A DNA stretch of 27,990 bases. Source: an uncultured Bacteroidaceae bacterium (GTDB lineage Bacteria > Bacteroidota > Bacteroidia > Bacteroidales > Bacteroidaceae). This document shows, one piece after another, positions 1 to 7,959 of this stretch. Within the stretch, counting starts at the first letter, position 1. Each line of letters begins with the position of its first letter. The stretch is taken from NCBI GenBank assembly GCA_934293005.1, contig CAKQYA010000032.1, positions 1 through 27,990 of the forward strand, written 5' to 3'. The notes below the pieces were generated by a model, which had not been told where the DNA came from, searched no databases, and was given only the letters and a program-made list of their open reading frames with translations. The position numbers and the translations under genes are program-made.

Positions 1-28
1 CCATTCGCTTGTCGCTTGGGCTTCCCTT

Positions 29-77
29 TCGGAAAGCGAGTGCAAAGGTACGCACTTTTATGTTACTGGCAAAACTT
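29..77 (-). promoter_or_regulatory. Strong Bacteroidetes-type promoter reading out of the left edge
   Basis: On the minus strand there is TTTTG (73-77), 19 nt, then TACCTTTG (46-53), matching the Bacteroidetes sigma-ABfr consensus TTTG-N19-21-TAnnTTTG. Just downstream the transcript would form a small hairpin (GCTTTCC, GAAA loop, GGGAAGC; about 22-39). A near-perfect promoter with an immediate leader hairpin suggests a highly expressed stable-RNA or translation operon beyond the left edge. That target is inference, since the gene is outside the window. Confidence 0.6.
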
Positions 78-571
78 ATGGGAAACTTTTTTGAGAATAA
101 GCGCGATTTTGAATGAATGCGGACAGAATATCGGTGAATGAATGCAGGAATAGAGGGCTATAAGGGCGGCGAGGGGAAAATCACGGGGCGGGTGAATGTG
201 CGTGGCGCATGGGACTGGGGGCGCATCCCGAACGGTTCCCGAAGGCTTCCCGAAGAAATGGAGGACGGGGAATGACACAAAAGAGGCATAAAAAAAACGA
301 TGGGGCAAAGAAAAGCACCTCATTAGAGTTGGCTCATGAAACGAAGCAATTAAACCAAATCGGTCATTAGGCAGAAGAATGATTAACTCAATGTCTATCG
401 CCTTTGGCATAGTTCAGCAGAAAATTCAGTTAAAGTCATTTCAGCAACACTTTTCCTACATTGTAAAGTCATTCAGTAAAAGAATAAAATAAGAGTGAAG
501 TTAATCAGTAAAACAACAAGAAAGATGTAAAGTGAAATCAATTAAAGTCAATGCATGTAACATCCATAAAA

Positions 572-618
572 AAGTATCACGTTATACTTTATAAAGCATC
601 CTTACCCTCTTTTTTTGA
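572..618 (+). repeat. Diverged direct repeat, copy 1
   Basis: The segment starting aagtatca aligns without gaps to 911-957. I count 32 identical positions of 47, concentrated in the first 41 (aagtatca, then cttt-a-aaag, then a pyrimidine-rich tail). It could be a remnant of a duplicated element or coincidence in AT-rich DNA. Confidence 0.35.
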
Positions 619-910
619 CGAATAAATTATCGTTCTAAGACCTTTGTTATTATACGCACATTGGATAGAAAGACTTTGACTCAAACGATGACAAGAATTG
701 AAAAGAATAAGCCCAATTTTCGAATGACCGATTTGGAATTAACATAAAGGAAGGAAATGGAACGACGTAGTCCAATGCGCGGCTTGGAGAACTAAGGCAC
801 GGGCATGTTCTTGTAATTTGAATATGGAAGGGGCTTATTGCGCTGTTGAAGCGAACTAACAATATTGTCCATGCTTCCGACTACGAAAAAGCGATATAGG
901 TGACTCAGCC

Positions 911-957
911 AAGTATCATATATTGCTTTACAAAGTAACCCCACCATCTTTTTAGAC
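911..957 (+). repeat. Diverged direct repeat, copy 2
   Basis: Partner of 572-618, in the same orientation about 340 nt away. It shares aagtatca, the near-palindrome ctttacaaag (ctttataaag in the other copy) and a pyrimidine-rich end. Confidence 0.35.
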
Positions 958-985
958 CAGATGACTTCGATGTTTGAGGCTTTTT

Positions 986-1028
986 ATCGTATGGGCACAT
1001 AGTTAGCCATCCGATGTGCCCATACGAT
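986..1028. terminator. Perfect 15-bp hairpin downstream of the UDG-like gene
   Basis: Arms at 986-1000 and 1014-1028 are perfectly complementary (core CGTATGGGCACAT / ATGTGCCCATACG) with a 13-nt loop. It lies 26 nt past the stop of the minus-strand gene at 1055. No U-tract follows on the minus strand. It could be a 3'-end-stabilising or rho-independent-like structure, or part of the surrounding repeat sequence. Confidence 0.5.
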
Positions 1029-1054
1029 TTCTGTCTACCGATTTACGATAAGCT

Positions 1055-1732
1055 TTACAAGTATCTTTTAAACATCTCGCGATACGCTTCAACTTTCTTT
1101 GAAAAAGCTAAGGGATATGCGCGCGAAGAACTTGGCAGACGATACAATTCCACTCTTGAATCAATTTCTATATGAGCATTCACTTTGGGGATATTTGGAA
1201 CATCATAGTATCTGCAAATGGTCTCTGTAGCCCTTTCACCTGTCGTCACTACGGCTCTCAACTTTGGCAAATGAGAAATCATAGCGTGAATGTCGGTAGG
1301 CTCAACAACCTCAAGGAACTTGTCTGATGCATTATCCTTCAAGCGTCGCACAGCAGTGGCTGTATCATAGAAAGCTATGCCATGTGCAGAACAATGCTGA
1401 ATGATGTCATCAATTAAAAAACATTTGGCAGACAAGTCAACAAAATGATTTCTGTCATTATAAAACAATTCTCCCTCAATACGCCAATGGTCATTGATGA
1501 AATTCGGATAATAGAAGTCAATACACCAACGTTTTCGCTGCGGAGGGAAACTGCCAAGGAATAAGACTTTCGCATTTGATGGCAGAAACGGGACAAGCGG
1601 ATGGTACTCGATTTCACCAACACTCCTATTTATGTTCTGAATGTCAAGGTAGCCATTTTGCCTTACGCCACCAAATACGACATCTTTACTATTGCGCATA
1701 TCAATCATAAAAAAAAATGTGACGCTTAACAT
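1055..1732 (-). CDS. Uracil-DNA glycosylase family protein
   Basis: Predicted 225 residues. The core from about residue 43 (HPLVPFLP, then LFLGSFPPQRKRWCIDFYYP) matches the Bacteroidetes branch of the UDG-like superfamily. Supporting features are the conserved LGSFPP segment, the central YDTATAVRRLKDNASDKF stretch and a C-terminal PSSSRAYPL motif. Such proteins are thought to remove deaminated or mismatched bases; activity here is inferred from family. The N-terminus is about 40 residues longer than I expect. The chosen ATG has a good AGGAAG ribosome site 4 nt upstream, but in-frame ATGs at 1708 and 1699 are alternatives. It lies 59 nt downstream of the GH30 gene and may be read through from it. 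Confidence 0.8.
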   Translation of the reverse strand: MLSVTFFFMIDMRNSKDVVFGGVRQNGYLDIQNINRSVGEIEYHPLVPFLPSNAKVLFLGSFPPQRKRWCIDFYYPNFINDHWRIEGELFYNDRNHFVDLSAKCFLIDDIIQHCSAHGIAFYDTATAVRRLKDNASDKFLEVVEPTDIHAMISHLPKLRAVVTTGERATETICRYYDVPNIPKVNAHIEIDSRVELYRLPSSSRAYPLAFSKKVEAYREMFKRYL

Positions 1733-1791
1733 GTCTTCCTATCAGACAAAACTCTTAAAAGAGAAAGCCGATTTTGTTTCAAGAAAGACTT

Positions 1792-3282
1792 CTACCACAC
1801 ATAAGTATTGAAAGAATGTGGTTGAACATTGATGTTCAGGTATTTTTTATTCACCTTAACTGACATTGCAGCATTATTGTCCGTGAAATTTCCAGCTGTA
1901 ACAATGAATTTGCCGTCTTTATCACGGAATATCACCACAGGTGTCTTGCTGTAGTCGCGTCCTGCATACGCCACCATCTCTGTGCCAGCTGCAACAAAAT
2001 GGCTAAAATGTTTATATGCATAATATTCTGCTGTATAACGCATTTTGCGAGTTTTGCTGTCTACTTGTATCATAGCATTCTGAGTCCACCCCCATGGCGA
2101 AATGCCATTATCCTTCAAAATGAAATTCCAGTTGTAATATTCATCACATCCATTGCCGATATTATCAGACAGGAGGAAGAATGTATGTTCACCTGCCTTC
2201 CAGTCCATCTGGCCATTTCCACATTCACTCTCACTCACCATGAAACGGTGATTGGGATATCGCTTGCGCATTTCAGGCAGGTTATTGCGGCATTCCCACT
2301 GTGTGCCTATACCTTTGATATTGCTTTGCAGAGTCTTATCATCAAGTATTTTTTCCACATAGTCGAGGCGATTCGTATTGATAGTGCCTAACCATAGTTC
2401 AACATCAGGATGGCGCTTTGACAACGTAGGAGCCAGATAATCATTATTAAAACGCAATGTGCCTTCAGCTGTCCATGGGCAACCTGGATAAGGAGTGTAT
2501 GAATAAGCTTCATTCTGATACATTACCTTCGTGATAGGCAGTCCCTCATCTGCATAGAGTTCTATGAAACGGCAGAACATATCTGCGTAACATTGCAAAT
2601 AACGTGGATCTTGAATAAAATAGTCTTGTGTGGCGAGACGTCGAGGAAATACGCCATCGCGATTTCCAAGAAGTTTCATCTCATCTGGGTCGGTCTGCTT
2701 GCTTTCATCCATATACAACAGATACCCCTGACGTTGATCCATCTTATTATATTGACTGGGAGACACAGGATAGTCATGGTTGATTTTCATCCACACAGGC
2801 GGGCTCCAAGGGCTCATGAAGAGTTTAAGCTCTGGCTGATATTTTTGTGCCGCACGAGCCAAAGGTATAATGTTGCGTTTGTCATGCTCTATATTGAAAT
2901 GTTTCAAAGCAAAATCGCCATCAACATCATCACAGCTGTACCATCCACGTGAATAATCATTTGCATTCATAGACACACGTCCTAAAGTGAACTTCAAATC
3001 GCCATCAGGTGAGAACATGTTATACATCAGTTCATCCTGTTCGGAGCGTGCCAGCATATTGAACGCATCCCAGTCCAATTCATTAAATGTTGTGCCAAAG
3101 CCCACAAACGGCACACCATGTTCTGAAGCTTCAGCAACTACATTAGCTGCAGGCTTAGCAGACAATGCTGTTTTGCCTTTTTTCCATGCGACTGATTCTG
3201 TAGTTGTATAAGTGCTCACGCTCTGTGCCACAGCTCCATTTAAAACAAACAATGAAATAATTGTAATGAAGGTTTTTCTCAT
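1792..3282 (-). CDS. Secreted glycoside hydrolase family 30 enzyme
   Basis: Predicted 496 residues with a cleavable signal peptide (MRKTFITIISLFVLNGAVAQ). The GH30 TIM barrel follows: GFGTTFNELDWDAF near residue 61, MSPWSPPVWMK near 156, and the acid/base region YQNEAYSY with E258 as likely proton donor. The SESECGNG segment places E351 as likely nucleophile. The C-terminal beta-sandwich typical of the family runs to the end (FNTYVW). GH30 members in Bacteroidetes act on beta-1,6-glucans, glucosylceramide-like or related beta-glycosides; the substrate here cannot be read from sequence. It is probably periplasmic or at the cell surface. No SusC/D pair is adjacent, so it is not in a visible polysaccharide-utilisation locus. 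A Bacteroidetes promoter precedes it. Confidence 0.88.
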   Translation of the reverse strand: MRKTFITIISLFVLNGAVAQSVSTYTTTESVAWKKGKTALSAKPAANVVAEASEHGVPFVGFGTTFNELDWDAFNMLARSEQDELMYNMFSPDGDLKFTLGRVSMNANDYSRGWYSCDDVDGDFALKHFNIEHDKRNIIPLARAAQKYQPELKLFMSPWSPPVWMKINHDYPVSPSQYNKMDQRQGYLLYMDESKQTDPDEMKLLGNRDGVFPRRLATQDYFIQDPRYLQCYADMFCRFIELYADEGLPITKVMYQNEAYSYTPYPGCPWTAEGTLRFNNDYLAPTLSKRHPDVELWLGTINTNRLDYVEKILDDKTLQSNIKGIGTQWECRNNLPEMRKRYPNHRFMVSESECGNGQMDWKAGEHTFFLLSDNIGNGCDEYYNWNFILKDNGISPWGWTQNAMIQVDSKTRKMRYTAEYYAYKHFSHFVAAGTEMVAYAGRDYSKTPVVIFRDKDGKFIVTAGNFTDNNAAMSVKVNKKYLNINVQPHSFNTYVW

Positions 3283-3334
3283 AGTTAGTATAATTATTGG
3301 TTAATTAGAATAATCTACCACATCATTCTAAATG

Positions 3335-3366
3335 CAAATTTAAATATAATTTGCGATACAAACAAC
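3335..3366 (-). promoter_or_regulatory. Promoter of the GH30 gene
   Basis: TAAATTTG on the minus strand (3335-3342), preceded after 20 nt by GTTG (3363-3366, one mismatch to TTTG). This gives a leader of roughly 45 nt before the ATG at 3282. Confidence 0.5.
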
Positions 3367-3570
3367 AAAACTAAATATTTTCATCTATACTACACCCCAA
3401 CAGGTCATTCAGCCGAGACATACACTAACAAGAATCGAAATCTAATGAACGATGCAGGCTAAAAACGATGTCTCATAATCACGTATACTCTTGAAGTCTC
3501 CATATAAGTTCTAATCACGACAACTGGCTATACACAAAACCACGTTGAATAATGAAAACCCACTTCAAAT
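3367..3570. other. Intergenic spacer, nothing recognised
   Basis: Between the rpoC terminator and the GH30 promoter I see AT-rich DNA with no ORF, tRNA or clear repeat beyond a short ataatcacg/ctaatcacg similarity. Confidence 0.5.
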
Positions 3571-3612
3571 ATAAAAAGGAGGAACAATGCAGAATTGTAT
3601 TGTTCCTCCTTT
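3571..3612 (-). terminator. Rho-independent terminator of the rpoBC operon
   Basis: Perfect 14-bp stem AAAGGAGGAACAAT / ATTGTTCCTCCTTT (3575-3588 and 3599-3612) with a 10-nt loop. In the minus direction it is followed by a T-run. It begins 20 nt after the rpoC stop codon and ends the long superoperon. Confidence 0.88.
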
Positions 3613-3631
3613 ATATTAAAAAGGGTATTTC

Positions 3632-6600
3632 CTAAAAATCGTGATCAAATGAAGAGAATATCATGTCAGCGTCAAATGGACGACGTTCTGCTGTCTGGAA
3701 GTCCTCCTTAGAACCAACTATAATCTTCTCAAAGTCACGGAGTCCTGTACCTGCAGGAATAAGATGACCAGCGATAACATTTTCCTTCATGCCTTCAAGC
3801 GGGTCACTCTTACCACGGATGGCAGCCTCATTGAGAACCTTCGTAGTCTCTTGGAATGATGCAGAAGACATGAAGCTCTTAGAGCCGAGGCCTGCACGTG
3901 TGATACCCTGAAGGATCTGCACTGACGTGGCTGGAATAGCATCACGAGTCTGCACGAGCTTGAGGTCACGGCGCTTCAGCATTGAGTTCTCGTCACGCAG
4001 ACGGCGCGCTGTGATAATCATACCAGGTTCGAGAGTCTCCGAATCACCTGAATCAGTAACAAATTTCTTGCCCCAAATACGATCATTCTCCTCAATGAAG
4101 TCAAGTTTGTCCACAATACCTTGTTCAAGGAAACGAGTGTCACCAGCATCCTCAATACGCACCTTGCGCATCATCTGGCGCACGATAATCTCGAAATGCT
4201 TGTCATTGATAGACACACCCTGCATACGATACACATCCTGAACCTCGTTGACGATGTACTCCTGCACAGCAGTAGGACCCTTGATAGCAAGAATGTCTGC
4301 TGGAGTGATGGCTCCATCTGAAAGTGGTGTGCCTGCACGCACATAGTCATTCTCCTGAACAAGAATCTGCTTCGACAGTGGCACGAGATACTTACGCACA
4401 TCACCGACTTTGGAAGTGAGGATGATCTCACGATTACCACGTTTCACCTTACCCATAGTGACCTCGCCATCAATCTCGGCAACAACAGCAGGATTAGATG
4501 GGTTGCGAGCCTCAAAGAGTTCTGTGACACGTGGGAGACCACCTGTGATGTCACCTGCCTTTGCAACCGAACGAGGTATCTTCACGAGAACATCACCTGC
4601 CTTAAGTTTCTGTCCATCCTCCACAACGATATGACCGTTGATTGGGAATGAGTAGGTACGGAGCAGTTCGCCATCTTTACCTGTCAAGATATGGCAGTAA
4701 GGAACAGCCGCACGATCCTTGGCTTCAGTTACGATGAGATCACGGAGGCCTGTAGTATCGTCAATTTCCACACGATAAGTAAGACCTTCCTTCACTCCCT
4801 CAAACTGAGCCACACCATCAAACTCAGTTACAATAACAGAGTTGAATGGATCCCATTCTGCTATAATCTGACCTGCTTCAACCACATCGCCAGTGTTTGC
4901 ATACAAGTTGGCGCCATAAGGCACAGGCACAGAAGAGAGGACAATATTTGTATTAACATCGATGAAACGAAGTTCGGCAAGACGGCCTACAACAATCTGT
5001 CCATTTGGATGTTCTTCTGTTGGACGTGCCACCGTACGAAGTTCATCAATTTCAATCTTTGACCTATTCTTTGCTTTGATCTGAGCATTAGCAGCTGCAT
5101 TACCTGCCACACCACCCGCATGGAACGTACGGAGAGTAAGCTGAGTACCAGGCTCACCGATAGCCTGAGCAGCAATGACACCAACAGCTTCACCCTTCTG
5201 CACCATACGTTGTGTTGCAAGGTTGCGTCCGTAACACTTCATGCAGACACCCTTCTTGCTCTCACATGTGAGCACAGAACGAATTTCCACGCTTTCAATG
5301 CCACAAGCCTCAATCTCAGCAGCCACGCGATCTGTAATTTCCTCGCCGCTGGCAACAATTAGTTCGTTTGTCTGTGGATTGACAATGTCATGCACAGACA
5401 CACGTCCAAGAATGCGGTCAGAGAGAGATGCCACAATGCGGTCACCATCCTTGAGGGCTGTACATACAAGTCCACGTAGAGTGCCGCAGTCTTCCTCATT
5501 AATGATGACGTCATGCGAAACGTCAACAAGACGACGAGTGAGATAACCTGCGTCGGCTGTTTTGAGGGCAGTATCGGCAAGACCCTTACGAGCACCGTGA
5601 GTAGAGATGAAGTACTCAAGCACAGACATTCCCTCCTTAAAGTTTGAAAGGATAGGATTCTCGATGATGTTATTGTCTGATGCACCAGCCTTCTGTGGCT
5701 TAGCCATAAGACCGCGCATACCAGCCAACTGTGCAATCTGGTCAGCAGATCCACGAGCACCAGAGTCAAGCATCATGAAGACAGCGTTGAAACCTTGGTC
5801 AGCCTCTGTCATCTGCTTCATCAGAGTCTTCTTAATATTCTCATTTACTTTAGTCCAAGTCTCCACAACCTGCTGGTAACGGTCCTTGTCTGTGATAAGA
5901 CCCATCTGATAGTTCATGGTAATCTGATCCACAGCATCATGGCCATCCTGTACTATCTGCTCCTTTTCCTTAGGAATAATAATGTCATCAAGCACAAACG
6001 ACAGTCCGCCTTCATATGCTTTGCGATAGCCAAGATTCTTAATACCATCAAGGAACTCGCAAGCGCGAGCCATGCCGACACCCTTTATGACACGTGTGAT
6101 GACTTTCTTCAAAGCCTTCTTTCCGATAACCTCATTGACAAAGCCAATCTCGTCAGGTATAACATCATTGATGATGATACGGCCCACAGTAGTCTCTACC
6201 ATATGACGGATAGGCGTGCCTTCTTCATCCACATCTTTTACGATACAGCTGATGAGTGCATGCACGTCAACACGACCTTCATTATATGCGATGATAGCCT
6301 CTTCTGAACCATAAAACTTCAATCCTTCGCCCTTAGCTCCTGGACGTATCTTAGATGTGTAATATAAACCAAGCACCATATCCTGTGAAGGCACGGTGAT
6401 AGGCTCGCCACTGGCTGGAGAAAGAATGTTGTGCGACTGCAGCATGAGCAGCTGCGCCTCAAGAATAGCCTCATTTGACAATGGGAGATGCACCGCCATC
6501 TGGTCACCGTCAAAGTCGGCATTGAACGCTGTACAAGCAAGCGGATGAAGCTGGATAGCCTTGCCCTCAATCATACGTGGCTGGAACGCCTGAATACCCA

Positions 6601-7936
6601 AACGGTGAAGTGTTGGCGCACGGTTAAGAAGCACAGGATGCCCCTTCATCACATATTCAAGAATATCCCAAACGACAGGATCGCGACGGTCAACAATCTT
6701 TTTTGCAGACTTGACAGTCTTGACTATTCCACGCTCTATGAGTTTGCGGATCACAAATGGCTTGTATAATTCAGCTGCCATAAGTTTTGGAATACCACAC
6801 TCACCCATGTTCAGTTCTGGACCGACAACGATTACAGAACGAGCAGAATAGTCAACACGTTTACCAAGAAGGTTCTGTCTGAAACGTCCTTGCTTTCCCT
6901 TGAGAGCATCTGAAAGCGACTTCAATGGGCGGTTGCTCTCACTCTTGACAGCGCTGCTCTTGCGCGAGTTGTCAAAGAGCGAGTCGACAGCTTCCTGAAG
7001 CATGCGCTTCTCATTGCGAAGAATCACATCTGGCGCTTTGATTTCGATGAGTCTCTTAAGACGGTTATTTCGTATGATAACACGACGATAGAGATCATTA
7101 AGGTCTGATGTTGCAAAACGTCCGCCATCCAGAGGCACGAGAGGACGCAAGTCTGGAGGAGTAACTGGAATGTTGTGCATTATCATCCACTCAGGACGGC
7201 TCTTGCCATTGCTTGAACGGAATGCCTCAACCACCTGCAGACGCTTCAAAGCTTCTGTCTTACGCTGAACTGATCCATCCTTGTCGGCTGCTGCACGAAG
7301 TTCATTAGCCAAGTGATCAAGATCGATGCGTTTAAGCATATACTCGATAGCCTCTGCACCCATAAGTGCTATGAACTTGTTTGGATCCTCATCAGGAAGC
7401 AGCTCATTGTTAGGATCGATATTGTCCACAATGTCATAATACTCATCTTCTGAGAGCAACTCACCATTCAGCACATTATTCTCTGCATTCTCAGCCACAC
7501 CAGCTTGAATGATGATATATTTCTCATAGTAAATGACTGCATCCAGCTTCTTCGTAGGCAAGCCAAGGAGATAACCTATCTTGTTTGGAAGAGAACGGAA
7601 ATACCATATATGTGCAACAGGCACAACGAGGGCGATATGACCAGTACGTTCGCGACGCACCTTTTTTTCAGCCACCTCAACACCGCATCGGTCACAAACG
7701 ATGCCCTTATAGCGTATTCTCTTATATTTACCGCAATGACATTCATAATCCTTAGTAGGACCGAAAATACGCTCGCAGAAGAGACCGTCACGCTCTGGCT
7801 TGTACGTACGGTAATTGATTGTTTCAGGCTTCAGCACCTCACCACAGCTATTCTCCAATATTTCTTCTGGAGAAGCGAGGCTGATGGTGATTTTGGTGAA
7901 GTTATTCTTTATTTTTGTATCTTTCTTAAAAGCCAT
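3632..7936 (-). CDS. rpoC: DNA-directed RNA polymerase subunit beta'
   Basis: Predicted 1434 residues, full length for Bacteroidetes. It forms the catalytic core of RNA polymerase with beta. The N-terminal zinc ribbon shows C66, C68, C81 and C84. The catalytic magnesium loop NADFDGDQM is at 472-480 with D474, D476 and D478. The bridge-helix/trigger-loop region and the second zinc site (CESKKGVCMKC) are present. It starts 23 nt after the rpoB stop and is the last gene before the terminator at 3571-3612. No frameshift or missing catalytic residue is visible. Many long opposite-strand ORFs within it are compositional shadows. Confidence 0.99.
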   Translation of the reverse strand: MAFKKDTKIKNNFTKITISLASPEEILENSCGEVLKPETINYRTYKPERDGLFCERIFGPTKDYECHCGKYKRIRYKGIVCDRCGVEVAEKKVRRERTGHIALVVPVAHIWYFRSLPNKIGYLLGLPTKKLDAVIYYEKYIIIQAGVAENAENNVLNGELLSEDEYYDIVDNIDPNNELLPDEDPNKFIALMGAEAIEYMLKRIDLDHLANELRAAADKDGSVQRKTEALKRLQVVEAFRSSNGKSRPEWMIMHNIPVTPPDLRPLVPLDGGRFATSDLNDLYRRVIIRNNRLKRLIEIKAPDVILRNEKRMLQEAVDSLFDNSRKSSAVKSESNRPLKSLSDALKGKQGRFRQNLLGKRVDYSARSVIVVGPELNMGECGIPKLMAAELYKPFVIRKLIERGIVKTVKSAKKIVDRRDPVVWDILEYVMKGHPVLLNRAPTLHRLGIQAFQPRMIEGKAIQLHPLACTAFNADFDGDQMAVHLPLSNEAILEAQLLMLQSHNILSPASGEPITVPSQDMVLGLYYTSKIRPGAKGEGLKFYGSEEAIIAYNEGRVDVHALISCIVKDVDEEGTPIRHMVETTVGRIIINDVIPDEIGFVNEVIGKKALKKVITRVIKGVGMARACEFLDGIKNLGYRKAYEGGLSFVLDDIIIPKEKEQIVQDGHDAVDQITMNYQMGLITDKDRYQQVVETWTKVNENIKKTLMKQMTEADQGFNAVFMMLDSGARGSADQIAQLAGMRGLMAKPQKAGASDNNIIENPILSNFKEGMSVLEYFISTHGARKGLADTALKTADAGYLTRRLVDVSHDVIINEEDCGTLRGLVCTALKDGDRIVASLSDRILGRVSVHDIVNPQTNELIVASGEEITDRVAAEIEACGIESVEIRSVLTCESKKGVCMKCYGRNLATQRMVQKGEAVGVIAAQAIGEPGTQLTLRTFHAGGVAGNAAANAQIKAKNRSKIEIDELRTVARPTEEHPNGQIVVGRLAELRFIDVNTNIVLSSVPVPYGANLYANTGDVVEAGQIIAEWDPFNSVIVTEFDGVAQFEGVKEGLTYRVEIDDTTGLRDLIVTEAKDRAAVPYCHILTGKDGELLRTYSFPINGHIVVEDGQKLKAGDVLVKIPRSVAKAGDITGGLPRVTELFEARNPSNPAVVAEIDGEVTMGKVKRGNREIILTSKVGDVRKYLVPLSKQILVQENDYVRAGTPLSDGAITPADILAIKGPTAVQEYIVNEVQDVYRMQGVSINDKHFEIIVRQMMRKVRIEDAGDTRFLEQGIVDKLDFIEENDRIWGKKFVTDSGDSETLEPGMIITARRLRDENSMLKRRDLKLVQTRDAIPATSVQILQGITRAGLGSKSFMSSASFQETTKVLNEAAIRGKSDPLEGMKENVIAGHLIPAGTGLRDFEKIIVGSKEDFQTAERRPFDADMIFSSFDHDF

Positions 7937-7959
7937 GTCTATTAAATGAATTTGCTGAA

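Larger units (their letters stand above)
78..985. other. Gene-poor, repeat-bearing intergenic region
   Basis: About 900 nt with no credible gene; the only two ORFs (63-410 and 650-862, minus) have no recognisable motif and cross the repeats. Several diverged repeats lie here. A 14-bp perfect inverted repeat sits at 355-368 / 723-736. A direct similarity gaataagcNNNattttNgaatga occurs at 95-115 and 705-727. A 47-nt direct repeat at 572-618 / 911-957 has 32 identities by hand count. The middle (410-560) is AT-rich low-complexity sequence. The whole looks like decayed mobile or repeat sequence; the source is unknown. Confidence 0.45.

Noticed and set aside
471..497. Rifampicin-resistance substitution in RpoB (residue numbers, not bases)
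   Set aside because: D476, H486 and S491 are the normal sensitive-type residues.
63..862. Minus-strand ORFs at 63-410 and 650-862
   Set aside because: No recognisable domain, no good start context; the first overlaps the strong promoter and the repeats.
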